From the NCBI RefSeq assembly GCF_029852145.1, contig NC_079979.1, positions 13,680,642 to 13,744,641 of the forward strand: a stretch of 64,000 bases of DNA, given 5' to 3'. The stretch's first letter is position 1. The number at the start of each line of letters is the position of its first letter. The notes below the pieces were generated by a model that was given only the letters and a program-made list of their open reading frames with translations, was not told the DNA's origin and did not search any database. Source of the DNA: Microplitis mediator. Taxonomy: Eukaryota > Arthropoda > Insecta > Hymenoptera > Braconidae. A program made the translations under genes and the position numbers. Of this stretch, positions 1 through 10,955 are shown piece by piece.

Positions 1-181
1 TTGACCGACATCAAACAATTTTTAAAATAAAATAAAATTTTTTAAACAAAATAATTAAAAAATGGGCTTGCAGAAAATTCTAAAATCAGTAGATGCATTT
101 TTTTTATCATATCAATTTAATTGTTTAATTTTTTTATACGTAATTCAAAAATTGTCTTATGTCTGCTACATTTACACTCAT
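1..181. repeat. MITE of the 205-bp family, cut by the window edge
   Basis: The right end reads as a terminal inverted repeat (GTCTGCTACATTTACACTCAT) and the first bases (GACCGACATCAAACAAT) match the inner part of the left repeat of the same family, so the element starts just outside the window. Full-length relatives are at 10325-10528, 10956-11160 and 29395-29595. Confidence 0.7.
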
Positions 182-269
182 TCATTTTTTCGCTATCGGA
201 ATTAATTTCTACTAATTTTTTTTTCGACGGTATTACAATCGTATTCGCGCCGCGCCTCTTTTTGAATAG

Positions 270-430
270 TTTTGACAGAAAAAAAAATTTATCGGATTTT
301 TTCAGTCAAAAAGAAGAAAGTAAAAATTTTTCCAGGTTTGTGACAAATTTCCCTGACTCTCCCTGATTTTTCCAGTATATTTATAATTCCCTGACATGAA
401 CAGGTTTTCCAGAAATGTGGCCACCATGAT
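270..430. repeat. Partial copy of the CATGGTGGCCAC inverted-repeat element
   Basis: The right end ATGTGGCCACCATG and the inner words CCCTGAC, TTTTCCAG and TTTCCAGAAATG recur in the complete element at 39248-39488. Only one end is clear here. Confidence 0.5.
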
Positions 431-435
431 AGTAT

Positions 436-545
436 ATTGTGTGACAAGGAATGAAACAATCCGATTTCAGACCGGGGTGAAGCTGACTGTCATCACCCGC
501 AGGTTAAAATCGTGTTTCATCTTGAGTTACACACGATATTTTTGA
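436..545. repeat. Dispersed repeat, diverged copy also at about 12945-13050
   Basis: A run of about 100 bp (GGAATGAAACAAT, then GGTGAAG, CATCACC, AAAATCGT, CACGATATTTTT) aligns with 12945-13050 downstream of the first kinase exon. No coding potential is shared. Confidence 0.5.
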
Positions 546-877
546 TGATCATCTGCAAGGAAACTTTAAGTTTCATTCTCAGCAGCCAGTCAGACACAAG
601 ATAATTTAAGACAAATCGTGTGAACTACTATTAGTGTAAGCGTAAATTATCATTTGCAATTTATCATTAAGTGGAAACTATAAATACTATTTATTATTGA
701 CACTAATTTTTATAAAACTTAATCACAAAGTCAGAGCTGTCATTTACGTAAATAAAATTAATGGTCTGAATTTATTATTAAATAAATGACAAGTATCAGA
801 ATTAAAATTGCTAAAGCCTTCCGTCAGCGGGCAGAAACATTTGTTTCGTCCCTTGGAAAGAAACAAATTAATTCACA

Positions 878-1163
878 CCCTGATAAACAAATTGGCGACA
901 ATCTACTACCGCAACCTGTCGTCAAGTTCGCCGCAAAAATTGGCATAAGTTGATGGCAAATTTCTGGGAAAGTTGGTGGCAAAAGTTGGCATTCCATTAA
1001 TTGGCGGAAAGTAGCCTTCAATTTTCTTAGAAAATTATCGCCAAATTTCTGGAAAAGTTGGTTACAACTTGTAGTCAACAGTTACAAAAGCTGAAAGTTG
1101 TCGACAAGTTGGTCGCAACTAATGTACACCAACTTTCTGATCAGAAAGTTTGGCTATCAGGGG
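878..1163. repeat. Short inverted-repeat element (CCCTGATA ends)
   Basis: The ends CCCTGATAAACAAA and TTTGGCTATCAGGGG are imperfect inverted repeats about 285 bp apart. The interior is rich in AAGTTGG and GGCGGAAA words. No transposase is present, so this is a candidate non-autonomous element. A related end may occur near 18441-18690. Confidence 0.5.
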
Positions 1164-1171
1164 CAATTTAC

Positions 1172-1377
1172 ATGATTCTGAAGTTAGCAGACATTTAAAA
1201 ATTTTTGAATTTTCGTATTTCAACAATACAATTGCAAAAAAATAAAATAAAAATATGCACATGTAGAAAATTTGAAAAACTACAGGTGCAATTTTTTCAA
1301 ATATTTTTTTTTTTCATGTTTTGTCGTCTAAAAAAAAATCCAAAAATTATTAGACGTCTGCTAACTTCAGTATCATG
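1172..1377. mobile_element. MITE, 205-bp family, with target-site duplication
   Basis: The termini ATGATTCTGAAGTTAGCAGA and CTGCTAACTTCAGTATCAT are inverted repeats. The flanks repeat the target GCAATTTAC at 1163-1171 and 1377-1385, an 8- to 9-bp duplication typical of hAT-type insertion. It lies downstream of the CRIF1 exon and may be within that gene's intron. Confidence 0.75.
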
Positions 1378-1531
1378 CAATTTACGCATTTGCTAATATT
1401 AATTAGCAGCATTGGACTGAAATTACCTTCCTTCGACTGGCTGTAGACACTGAACCTTTAAGTTTCGATGCTGGTACCATGAAAAATAATTATTAGCAGC
1501 ACAAAAAACTGGACTTTAAAATAGAGATTAC

Positions 1532-2001
1532 CTTTGTATTGTTTTTTCAGCATTTTCTTTATTCTTTTGGGCAATCATATCCCAGGATTCCCACAATGAA
1601 TGAGGATAAGCTGTCTTTTCATACTCCAATTTATCAGCAATGTCTTCTTTCGTCGGCCAAGCACATCCAGCAGGAACGTCCAGAGCATCCACACCAAATC
1701 TACCTAGTGTTCGCTGCTTGAACCTGATAGTATCATGAAACCATTCGTAATTTGTATTGAAAGGTTTGATACCATACAGTCTATTGCGATCATAGTCATT
1801 CAATCGTGATTTATTTCGTTTCCTTTGAATTTCTTTTTCCTGATCTTCTGTTAAAAAATCTCTATATTTAGGTACTTCGTCTACTGAGGTTATGTCTATT
1901 GTCTCATCTCTCCATTCCTCTTTTGCGTACCATCTTTTTGATAATATTCGTGGCAATCCATTTATATTTAAGCGCTTTAATAATAACGTATTTGAATTCA
2001 T
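1532..2001 (-). CDS. CRIF1 / mitoribosomal protein mL64-like, first coding exon (partial gene)
   Basis: This exon codes for 156 residues from an ATG at 1999-2001 to a splice donor (CAAAG|GTAATC) at 1531/1532. The N-terminus is basic (LLLKRLNINGLPRILSKRW) and looks like a mitochondrial targeting peptide. The block GRFG...DVPAGCAWPTKEDI...EYEKTAYP resembles the conserved core of GADD45GIP1/CRIF1 (mL64), a structural subunit of the mitochondrial large ribosomal subunit. The family normally has a further helical C-terminus of 60-100 residues, which is not seen here. Reading through the donor gives an immediate stop. A candidate 14-nt microexon (1427-1440) keeps the frame after splicing, but the later exons must be beyond the left edge or unrecognised. 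Family recognition is from memory, and the exon itself is secure. Confidence 0.62.
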
Positions 2002-2833
2002 TGGTAAATAATAATTAATATTAATTTTGCTTATTTAAATACACAACTTTAACTTCTAACAGAATTACTAATTGTAAAGATTTACTTTTTGTTTTGATTT
2101 GAATGTGATCATGTGAGAATTTTATCGACATTTTGTAGAGGAGTTACTGTCGATTTCTACATTATTTTTAATTCATTGAAAATTAAAAATATGAAAGGAA
2201 AGTAATTGTAAACTAGTTGGTGTTGAAAATTAATAATTAGTAATAATTTATAATTCAAAAAACAAAAGTAAAAGTTAATCATTTCTGATATGAATAATCA
2301 AGAGTAATTTTTTGACAGCAAAAACTATCAGAAATAATTGAAAATTAAGTTTTGGAGACTTTAAAAATATATTTTCCATGTGATTATTCAAGATTTTGAG
2401 TTGATTTAAGCACAAGAAGTTTAATTTAAAAAAATAGTGCTAGCTGTTTTTTAAAAACCTTGATTAGTTTTTGATATTTGTAAGTTTATTAAAGTCTTGC
2501 TATGAAATTTTTCGTATTTTAAAAACTAATTATACATAAAAAAAAAATCTTTCAATTACAATTATGATTTTTCAAACTACTGACAGCTTTAAAATAAATA
2601 GTATTTAAAATAAATGCGTTTTGATATTGACTTTTATGACATTTATCAATTGGAAATTTGAAGTAATGTGAAAATAAAGTATGTAAATTAGTTAATTTTT
2701 ATTTTATATTGTTGACTGATTTGAACTTGTCAATAACATCAGTAATGTGCTATAAATTTTATGAAAAATTTTTAACTCTACGAGATTTTCTTTGATATTT
2801 TTTGAAGTTATAAAAATTTTTCATAGAATATAA

Positions 2834-3609
2834 CCCGAGTAAAAAAAGTTGTTGAAAAAAGGTTGAAAAAGTGTTGACTATTCTAAACTTCAAAACGTGA
2901 CACGACGAACTTTTTTTATCTTTTTTAAACTTTTGAAAATTCAAGAGAAAAATCAATAAATATCCTGATATTAAGATATACCAAAATAAAAAACTAGGGG
3001 TGTGCGAATATCATCCGAATCGAATCGAATCGAATAGTAACATTCGATTCGAAATTCGAATCGAATATTCGAATAATTCAAATAATTGTCTTGTGCTCTT
3101 AAATTAATTGATTTTGATGGAATATTTGTCTTGTTCGGGTGTATTTGACTCAATTTTAATATTTTTTCATAGAACTCATTACTAAAATAATAAAAATTTT
3201 AATGTTAAAAACAGTGTCATCCGGTCATATCCGGAATGATGTTAATAAATACGACGAATACAAATTCTTCTTCAATTTATTAATTAGTTTATTATTTGAT
3301 TTGAATTCGAATAATTCGTAAATTCGAATATTCGCAAAACCATTTCTAAAAAACGTTTAGAAATAGTTCAAAATCAGTTTTTTCTGAATGTATTTTGCAC
3401 TGAAAAAATCTATGGAACCTAGTACTTTTAATGCAGCTTCAACAAAGCTTGAGTCAAAAACGATAATTTGTAGTATCAAGTCAATTGTTTTCATTTTTTT
3501 TTTTTTATATTTTTAGAATTTTAAAGAAAGTTTGTCATTGTTCCACGTTTTAAAGTTTAGAATAGTCAACACTTTTTCAACCTTTTTTCTACGATTTTGT
3601 TTACACGGG
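2834..3609. mobile_element. Foldback element interrupted by a hAT-like MITE
   Basis: Arms of about 90 bp at 2834-2925 and 3515-3609 are inverted copies; both contain GTTGACTATTCTAAACTT and AAAAAGGTTGAAAAAG. The hAT-like element 2995-3346 sits between the arms. No reading frame is convincing. Confidence 0.6.
2995..3346. mobile_element. hAT-like MITE (TAGGGGTGTGCGAAT end), short copy
   Basis: The left end is TAGGGGTGTGCGAAT, the interior is rich in TTCGAAT words, and the right end is diverged (ATTCGCAAAACC). The flanks repeat TAAAAAAC at 2987-2994 and 3347-3354, an 8-bp target duplication. The left 200 bp match, in reverse orientation, the end of the copy at 47922-48545. Confidence 0.65.
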
Positions 3610-4235
3610 AAAGAACCATATAGAAAATGCACTTTTAGTTTATAAAAAATAAAAAAAAATTTCATTATATGACGTCTCTAAAAACATAATAAAAAATAGA
3701 GATTTCATAGAGATTACATGACATTGTAGCGATCATTTAAAATACTTCATATTTATAATAAAAACAATTTTTCAAATTATTAGAAAAGAATTAAAATACA
3801 GAGAATTAAAAAAAAAACTTCTTTATTATTAATATTAAATATAATAAATTAATTATGATGTCGAACTTTTTTCTTCTAATGGTAGTAATTGGAACTATTA
3901 CTTTTTATATTTATTTTTAAGAAAATTGTTTTATTGGTTTTCAAATGATATTTTTAACAAATATAAGTTACTTATCAATAGTTAACAGTTACAGATATAA
4001 AACTAGGAATAGTAATTAGTAATATAATGATTTTATAAAAAAAGATTTTTACAAAATTCCCAATCTTTTTTTTAACTAGAAATTATTGTAAAGAATATTT
4101 TTTGATTACTTATTATTTTATAAAATGAACTTATGACATACTTTGGTAAATTAAAATTTTTGAAATTGTAATCTATTTAATAATAAAAAAATACTTTCGT
4201 TTTATTATACTTAAAGGAAATAAATAAATTTAATT
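3610..4235. other. AT-rich spacer downstream of NSMCE2
   Basis: No open frame, RNA gene or repeat boundary is recognised. The sequence is A/T homopolymer-rich and is probably the 3' flank of the NSMCE2 gene on the minus strand. Confidence 0.5.
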
Positions 4236-6367
4236 TTACTCAAGCTCGTTATCCAAACACATTTGTCTTACAATATCAGATTTAAGATGGTTCATATTCA
4301 AATACTCTTTGTTGCTACATCCAACAATGGGGCATCTAAAAAATCAAAACGAAAACGAAAATTAAATAACAAAGTAATGCAATTATTATTTGAATTTAAA
4401 AATATAATCCAATACCTTGTAGCAGGATTTCGCTGCAATAAAGCAATTATACTTGCTTTATCATAAACATGTCCGCAAATATCATTTTTCATTGGTTCAG
4501 TCATCTTTACTTTACTAATTGGACAAATACGATTAGAATGATCGTCCTCTGTGATTTGCAATTCTCCATCATTATCATCATCCTCCTCATCACCTCTTGC
4601 TCCAGCCAAATCTATTTTAAATACAAAAATTAAACATTTATTTCTATAAACAAAAAATAATTTTATATGAAAACTATTTTTTTACTTCAATAAATGAAAT
4701 GTAAATTTCATGGCGTGTTCAGAAAAGTACTGGAGATCGATAAATTTTTATCCAGGTGGTTAGTAAGTAAAGTCTCGTGGTTTAATTAAAACCAGAGGAA
4801 CGAAAGAATACCTGGAGCATGTTCAAAAATTCACTCATGCTGCGTTCACAAATATCTGGTAAAATTAGAGGAACAATTCGACTACCATAATGCGTTCATA
4901 AACTCTGCGGAGAAGGTAAATGCAGGGTTAGGTTTTTGTTCCTCTGGTTTTAATTAAACCACGTAACTTTTTACGTACTACTCACCTGGATAAATCGCGT
5001 TACTAATTCCAAAAGGGCCAAAAGCGTGTAGAATTTTAATTTCATTGCCAATCGTTTTGTAGATTTATTTTATAGCTAAAAATTTTTCTTACAATTTTCA
5101 GCTTTAGAATAAGTCGACCTTATGATCAGCATTAAAAAAAAACGTTATAAGCCCGTTTGATTTTAAACTTAGTGACTCAAGCCAAAAAGGCGTATAAAAA
5201 ATGATCCTGAAGTTAGTAGACAATTAACAATTTTTGGATTTTTATATTAATTAATTATATTAACAAATTAATTACAATAAAAAAAAAATACTAAAAAAAT
5301 GCACATGTAGAAAATTAAAAAAACTATAAGTGCAATTTTTATAAATCTTTTTTTTTATAATTTATCGTTTGGAAAAAATTCAAAAATTATTAGACGTCAG
5401 CTTACTTCAGTATCATTATAAAAATATGTCTTTTTTGAATTAGTGACGCGAAATATTTATCAATCTCCAAAGTGTTTTCCTGAACACGCCTCTGATACTG
5501 CGTTTGTCTTCTCCATAAAGTTTATAAACGAATTGTTCCTCTGGTTTAACCAGATAATATTATTGAACGCAGAAGTTGCATCTTTTTCTTCCAGAGTTAA
5601 TTTCTGAACATGCCCTAACTTCAAAAACAAAATAAGAAAGTTCAATTAATAATAAAACATTGTTTACTTTTTTTAAATTCGTTTACACGATTGTCGTACT
5701 CTCTCAAGTATTTATTTGCTGCGACATTTGGCGCATATGAAAAAACCCCATCATTGAATTGCTACAAAATAATAAAATAATGCTGTTAATTTTAGTAATT
5801 TAATTTTTTAAATAAGATATATATTTATACCTGAATAGTCTGTTCAATATTAGTGTCCGCATTATTAGATGCTAATTGATTAATAAGCTCATTCATGTTT
5901 TTCATTTTATCCCCACATTCAAGGTATTTTTCAACGCTACCGCGTAGAGTATTGAGTATTTGTTCTTGAGTACCATTATCTAAAAAAAAAATTAATCAGT
6001 TAATGAAATAAAATTTTGTTGTTCAAAACAATGCATATATATGACGCTGAAAGTAGCCGACATCTGACAATTATATGTTTTTTTAATTACCAAGTTAATT
6101 GTCATCAGAAAAAATTTAAAAAAATAAACACAAGAAAATTTTTGAAAGTTCTACACTTAGATTTTTGAAAATTTTTAACTGTCAGTATTTACTTTTATGA
6201 TTGAAAATAAAGAAATTTTTTTATGACTGCTACTTTCAGTATCAATAAATATATTAAGTATATTTTATTAAAAATTTGAATTTTATACCGGCATAACTAA
6301 TCGCATATGCTGCAGTTTTTGCAATGCTGTCACAAATAGCCGAAAGTGATTTCTCAAATTCACTCAT
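4236..6367 (-). CDS. NSMCE2: E3 SUMO-protein ligase NSE2 (SMC5/6 complex subunit)
   Basis: Five exons join in phase: 6289-6367, 5831-5979, 5668-5761, 4416-4611 and 4236-4335 (stop at 4236-4238), giving 205 residues. The N-terminal two thirds are helical and should bind SMC5. The C-terminus is an SP-RING: CPISKVKM, then CGHVYD, then CPIVGCSNKEYLNMNHLK, with the Cys/His zinc ligands in the order seen in Nse2/Mms21 and in human NSMCE2 (247 residues). The protein SUMOylates chromatin and cohesin substrates and acts in recombination repair with SMC5/6. An acidic stretch (GDEEDDDNDGE) precedes the RING. All splice sites are GT/AG. The intron 4612-5667 carries a palindromic element with a MITE inside it, and a second MITE lies in the first intron. 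Confidence 0.88.
4711..5617. mobile_element. Palindromic element inside NSMCE2 intron
   Basis: TGGCGTGTTCAGAAAAGTAC at the left is inverted near 5470-5490 (TTTTCCTGAACACGCC) and again near 5600-5617 (TTTCTGAACATGCCC). A second inner pair, GTGGTTTAATT...CCAGAGGAAC and GTTCCTCTGG...AATTAAACCAC, is at about 4777-4802 and 4938-4967. The MITE 5201-5416 is inserted in it. Confidence 0.6.
5201..5416. mobile_element. MITE, 205-bp family
   Basis: The ends ATGATCCTGAAGTTAGTAGAC and CAGCTTACTTCAGTATCAT are inverted. TATAAAAA flanks it on both sides (5193-5200, 5417-5424), a perfect 8-bp duplication. Confidence 0.75.
6041..6245. mobile_element. MITE, 205-bp family, diverged copy
   Basis: The ends ATGACGCTGAAAGTAGCCGA and GACTGCTACTTTCAGTATCA are inverted. 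It lies in the first intron of NSMCE2, 44 bp from the exon 1 donor. The target duplication is not clear. Confidence 0.65.
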
Positions 6368-6804
6368 CTTTTGATTAAAATATTAATTTATCTTTATAAT
6401 CAGTTGTATAAAATTTATTTTAATTAAATAAATTAATGTAGAAATATTAGTTTATTGTGTAGTAACTCGTTATGACAGGTTATGTTGATGTTTATAGAAA
6501 AAGTGGGAATTATCAAAACAAAATCATAAACAAAAAAAAAAAAAACATACGACAGTGACGAAGAAAAGTGACGTCAAAAAAATATCTCTCCCTGATAGCC
6601 ACACTCTAAAATGGAATATTATAGTTTGTAAAATGATTTTCCTTTATTGTCGACGTTATTTTATTTATTTTATCTGCTGTCAAAACGCATTCGACTGCCG
6701 AAAGTTGGCGCCAACTTATTGCCGCAACTTCCCAAGTAAGACTGAGACAAGTTTTAAAAGTGAGCAGAACCAATCAAAATTTTTAATTTTACTTTTTTAA
6801 TAAC

Positions 6805-6959
6805 ATTTTAATAATTACGTCACTCGAATGATGAAAATCTTCAAAAAAATTTGCCTTTCAAATTTTTTCGGATGCTAAAAAAATTGCTGTGATAAAAATT
6901 GATTAATAAATTAAACGAAAAGTAAAATTTGAAAATTCGGTTAGTACGGCCCAGCCTTA
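6805..6959. repeat. Truncated copy of the TTAAGG(G/C)TGG element
   Basis: The words AATAATTACGTCACTCGAATGA, TTTTTCGGA.GCTAAAAAAATT and CAGCCTTAA are shared with the complete element at 36631-36808. Only the right end is preserved. Confidence 0.55.
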
Positions 6960-7846
6960 AGATCTCTCAGAACAAGTCAAATTATACCTATTTTTTTTTT
7001 TAGTTCCATACCAAAGTTTTGTTGTATGCAACAAAAAAAAATTTAGGAACTTTTTTGTAGATCATTTTATTCATCAAATAATGTTATCCAATTATTTTTA
7101 AACCTTATAATTCAAAAGTTACAAGTTTTTAAAATTAATTGTTTGGAAAAATAAATCGCAATTTTCGTGAAAAACGGATGAAAATTCTTTCATGTCGCAT
7201 TAAACTGTATCGAAAATTGTTGTCTTTGATTGTTATATCAGCCGAATGACGGGTTTCATTTGTAAAAAAGTGCAATGAGTATGCACTTATTGTAGTAAAA
7301 AGTTTTAAGGTCAAAATATTTAACTAGTATCTAAGCGGCACAAAATAAAGTCGTTAGCAAAAATTATTCGCGAATTTAACTGAATTATTTACTTTTGGAT
7401 TCAAAAAATATTTGTTGAATTGACCAAAAGAAATTAAATTTATTGTAATAAACACTATTATTTTAACACAAGAATTTTTGTATGTTCCAACTAAGAAAAA
7501 AAAGTTGATTCAACCAAGAGAAAACTTTCTTGAGAGAAAAAATATACATAGAGAAAGAAGGGGTCGTCGGTACTAGACAACGGCAATGGGAGTAGTTCGG
7601 TGCTCGTCACTAGATAGCGCCTACCACTTGTAGTGTCCCTGGTAAGAAACTTATTTCAGAAGTGTTATATTCTAAACTTGAGAGCTACTCTTGCACCAAA
7701 ACTCCTCTATTATAGATACCATAAACATCCTCTTCTAATCATGATAACCGAAATAATTGTTTACTTGATTGCAAATGTCTAATTTGCTTGAGTTATGCAC
7801 TCGATTTGTATTAATTATATAAGTAATAATATTAATAAGTATGTAA
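6960..7846. other. Intergenic spacer with one dispersed repeat
   Basis: No gene is recognised. About 7520-7650 is a diverged inverted copy of 51150-51295 (shared words: CCAAGAGAAAA, TTCTTGAGAGAAAA, GGGAGTAGTTCG, TAGTGTCCCTGG), a GC-richer dispersed repeat. Confidence 0.5.
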
Positions 7847-8874
7847 TAGGGCTTTATATTTTAACCAGCTAAGCCGGTTAAAAAAGTTAACCAGGCTAAA
7901 AATTAACTAACCACTCAGCTAAGCCGGTTAATTCAAATTAGCTAAGCTAATCAGCTAAAAGTAAAACCAGTTAAAAAGTGAACACGATATTAAACTTAAA
8001 TAATCATGACGTGATAGTTTAATTGCGGATTTTAAATTAGATAGAATTTAACGCTATGAATTTTTACTTCGATTTATTATATAATATTTAACACAAAAAA
8101 TTAAAACTAATATTAAATTAAGTTTTCTATTAATATATTTACAATTTTTAATTAATTTCCTGTAAAAGGTCACGATTTTGATATAAAAATATCAATAAAT
8201 TGGCATTTTCCGGTAATAGACAACTCCTTTTAGCAGAAATAACATTTCCTGCGGTCGTAAATACTCTCTCGGAAGGTGTACTTGACGACGGGATGCCCAA
8301 ATATCTTCTAGCATAACTAGCTAAAATTGGATACTTGTGACGCTTTGAGTTCCACCATAGCAAAGGATTTTCTCCTTTTGAGATAGTGAGCTCTTTTTCA
8401 TACTTATTTATCCATTTCTTTTTCGACGACAGTTTTATCTTCAAAACTGACCATTCGTTCAAGTTCCCCCGATAAACCACGTTCAGGATCAAAAAGGTAC
8501 TCCAAATCTTGCTCTCTTTGATCCTTGGCGGAAGTTGGAAGTTCATGATGAGTATTTTCTTCAGTAATTATTTCTAATAATTTGTCTTTAATTTTTTTTC
8601 TATATAAACTAGTTTCATCAGTTTTTTGAAAGTGTTTTATTTATATAAACTACCTACGCGAGATTCAAATGATTCAAAATGAAATATCACTATCACATTT
8701 TGTTCGGTTAATAAACAATTGATTCATTAAATATTAAATTAACTTTATAGCCGGTTTAACTATTAGCTGATTAGCTTAGCTAATTTGAATTAACCGGCTT
8801 AGCTGAGTGGTTAGCTAATTTTTAGCCTGGTTAACTTTTTTAACCGGCTTAGCTGGTTAAAATATAAAGCCCTA
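7847..8874. mobile_element. hAT DNA transposon, internally deleted, 8-bp TSD
   Basis: Nearly identical terminal inverted repeats of about 120 bp (7847-7970 and 8755-8874) start TAGGGCTTTATATTTTAACC and contain repeated AGCTAAGCCGGTTAA words. The host target GTATGTAA is duplicated perfectly at 7839-7846 and 8875-8882. The interior keeps the 3' part of a hAT transposase on the minus strand. At 1,028 bp it is far shorter than an autonomous hAT. Confidence 0.9.
8148..8640 (-). pseudogene. hAT transposase C-terminal fragment, frameshifted
   Basis: The minus-strand frame ends in a typical hAT dimerisation domain: ENPLLWWNSKRHKYPILASY, then ARRYLGIPSSSTPSERVFTT, then KRSCLLPENANLLIFL. This is the C-terminal part that mediates dimerisation of ZBED-like hAT transposases. 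Upstream, a different frame carries the expected preceding sequence (KIKDKLLEIITEE, then DLEYLFDP). The two join only across a one-base shift at about 8403-8409, so the gene is broken. The N-terminal BED finger and the catalytic DDE core are absent. Confidence 0.8.
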
Positions 8875-9037
8875 GTATGTAATATTACCAATAATTATTA
8901 CTTTATGTTTAACGATACTTAAATTTTGATGCTTTTCAATGAAAAACTTGTAGTAAATAAAACTACTAGAATTAAGTCATGAAAATAATAAAATTTTGCT
9001 ATCAGGAAGATTTTTCAATTAGTTATACTTAATTAAC

Positions 9038-9345
9038 TTAATTTTTCTCTGAGTGTAGACGAAGCTCTATTTGAGAACTTTCAGTGTCCGATGCCGGTAG
9101 GGGTCGGGATAGTTTTGCCGAAAAAGTAGGTTAATAAAATGATGCTAACAGCTATGGTAAAAAAGAGCTGATGGCGGAAAGAAAAATCAGATAAGGCAGA
9201 GCTACATAAATGTCAGATCGACTTAGAAAAATTTTGTGTATTGACTCACTGTTTGACCGTCTTGTCAGAGTTGAACTTTTGCAGAATTCAGTCCACACAC
9301 CAGTTTAAGTATCAAGTGATTGGCTGTTATTTTTCTCTGAGTGCA
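9038..9345. repeat. Region between two TTTTTCTCTGAGTG words
   Basis: TTTTTCTCTGAGTGTAG (about 9040) and ATTTTTCTCTGAGTGCAG (about 9331) are direct repeats and resemble the termini of the element at 50533-52459. They may be ends of eroded copies. No protein is recognised in between. Confidence 0.3.
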
Positions 9346-9546
9346 GAAACCCTAAATTCCTTGGCTGCCTTAATGTGCTTCAAGAAGGTCTCCTTGATCG
9401 ATTTAACTTGTTCTTCCATAGCGAGATCATTTTTAGTCCTTTCATATAAATAAACGATAATCTTGGCACATTCTTCAGGACGTACTCGAGTTATGTCCAT
9501 ATACGAATTGCAATTTTCCAAAAATTTTCTGTCCGAGGCCGAGGTT
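9327..9546 (-). pseudogene. Coding-like fragment, not recognised
   Basis: An open frame of about 68 codons follows a plausible acceptor (CTCGGACAG) and reads as a soluble helical protein (ITRVRPEECAKIIVYLYE, then MEEQVKSIKETFLKHIKAAK). It ends inside a transposon-like word (GCACTCAGAGAAAAATAA), so the 3' end looks replaced by an insertion. It has no ATG except internally. It could be a gene remnant or a transposon ORF fragment; I do not recognise the family. Confidence 0.3.
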
Positions 9547-9828
9547 TATTTATTTTTATAAGTTCTTCTGTAGTTAAAGTAGCTGATTTTATTGCGATAA
9601 CTTATAACTGCTACGATAATTTGTTTATTGAAGGACAACGGCGTAGGCATCACGAAAAATTCGTTATTACCGCTGATTTGGTGACTATTGGCAAGATACT
9701 TTGTTCTCAAATCTAAAATCTCTTTCGTAGCATACAGTTATAACCTGCTCACTAAATATTTTTTTTTTCGTTACAGATAATCCAAATAATTATTAAAATT
9801 GGAAGATCTTCATCGTCGCCAAATCCAT

Positions 9829-9962
9829 TGGGGTTCTTGAGAGCCTTGGATTGCCAGAATCTTCTCGATCGTTTCTATTTCGACTTTAGTTTCTGCTATT
9901 TTTTCATCTACTTGAACCATTTTCGCCTTCGTTTCTACTATTTCATCCTTTAGTGCTTCTTT
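9829..9962 (-). pseudogene. Coiled-coil coding-like fragment
   Basis: A minus-strand frame encodes a heptad-like coiled coil (KDEIVETKAKMVQVDEKIAE, then KVEIETIEKILAIQ) that stops at a TGA after QEPQWIWRR. It lies about 280 bp upstream of the fragment at 9327-9546 on the same strand and may belong to the same decayed gene. Function unknown. Confidence 0.3.
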
Positions 9963-10324
9963 AATTTATAATTCCCATTATAAATTATATGAACGCTCTA
10001 CAAATTTTTAAATTTAACCAAATCCAATTGCTCACTCTAAATGAATAAATAATTAAAGATAATTTATAATTCTGTCTATCACTCAGGCATTGGTTTACTT
10101 TTAAATAAATTATAAATAAAAAACTTGCTTATCAGGGAAATTGAAGAGAATGTAGAACGTAGATACAATATACGACTATTCTCTAATAATGAATTGTATT
10201 AACGCATTTTTGTATACGCATTTTTTTTTTAATTCTTATTCTGCTTAAATTTTATTTATTTTATTCTAAAATTAAAAAAATTAACAATTGTCAGTTGCTT
10301 CACAGTCGTGTGCATGAATTTTGT

Positions 10325-10528
10325 ATAAGTGTAAATGTAGCAGACATAAGACAATTTTTAAATTACATATAAAAAAATTAAACAATTAAATTGATAAAAT
10401 AAAAAAAAGCATCTACTGATTTTATAATTTTCTGAAAGTCCATTTTTTAATCTTTTTGTTCAAAAAAATTTATTTTATTATTTTCAAATTTTAAAAATTG
10501 TCAGATGTCCGCTAACTTCACTGTCATG
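10325..10528. mobile_element. MITE, 205-bp family
   Basis: Left end ATAAGTGTAAATGTAGCAGA and right end CCGCTAACTTCACTGTCATG. The flanks AATTTTGT and ACTTTTGT match at 7 of 8 positions, a likely target duplication. Confidence 0.7.
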
Positions 10529-10837
10529 ACTTTTGTTCATTTCCAAATCATCAGTCACCAGTTATTATTATAATGCACTTAAAAAATAATTACAGCGATC
10601 ATTATATTATTTATTTATTTTATAACATATTTCTGTAGTTTACAAAAGTAAAAAAATTATTAAAAATTCAAATAATGGATACAATTAAATTTTAGTAACA
10701 AGTAATTTCTGTAGATCTTTAAATTTTATAACTGTATTTATATTTTGAATCCTTACATGCGCTTGTAATGATGCAGTTCTGCTGAGTTTGACTGTAAAAT
10801 ATTAAAATCATTCAAATCTTTTAGTCGCAATTTATTT

Positions 10838-10955
10838 ACGATATTAAAAGTAGCCGACAACTTAAAATTTTACTGTTTTTAATTACTAAAGTTATTACAA
10901 AAATTTTAAAAAAATATCCACAAGAGAATTTTCAAAATTCTTTACATGCATTTTT
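10838..10955. repeat. Left half of a MITE, 205-bp family
   Basis: It starts CGATATTAAAAGTAGCCGACAA and runs into the next copy at 10956, which seems to have inserted into or replaced its right half. Confidence 0.55.

Noticed and set aside
2971..3153. Minus-strand frame resembling the frame at 48360-48590
   Set aside because: The similarity comes from homologous copies of a hAT-like MITE; the frames run through the terminal repeat and have no domain.
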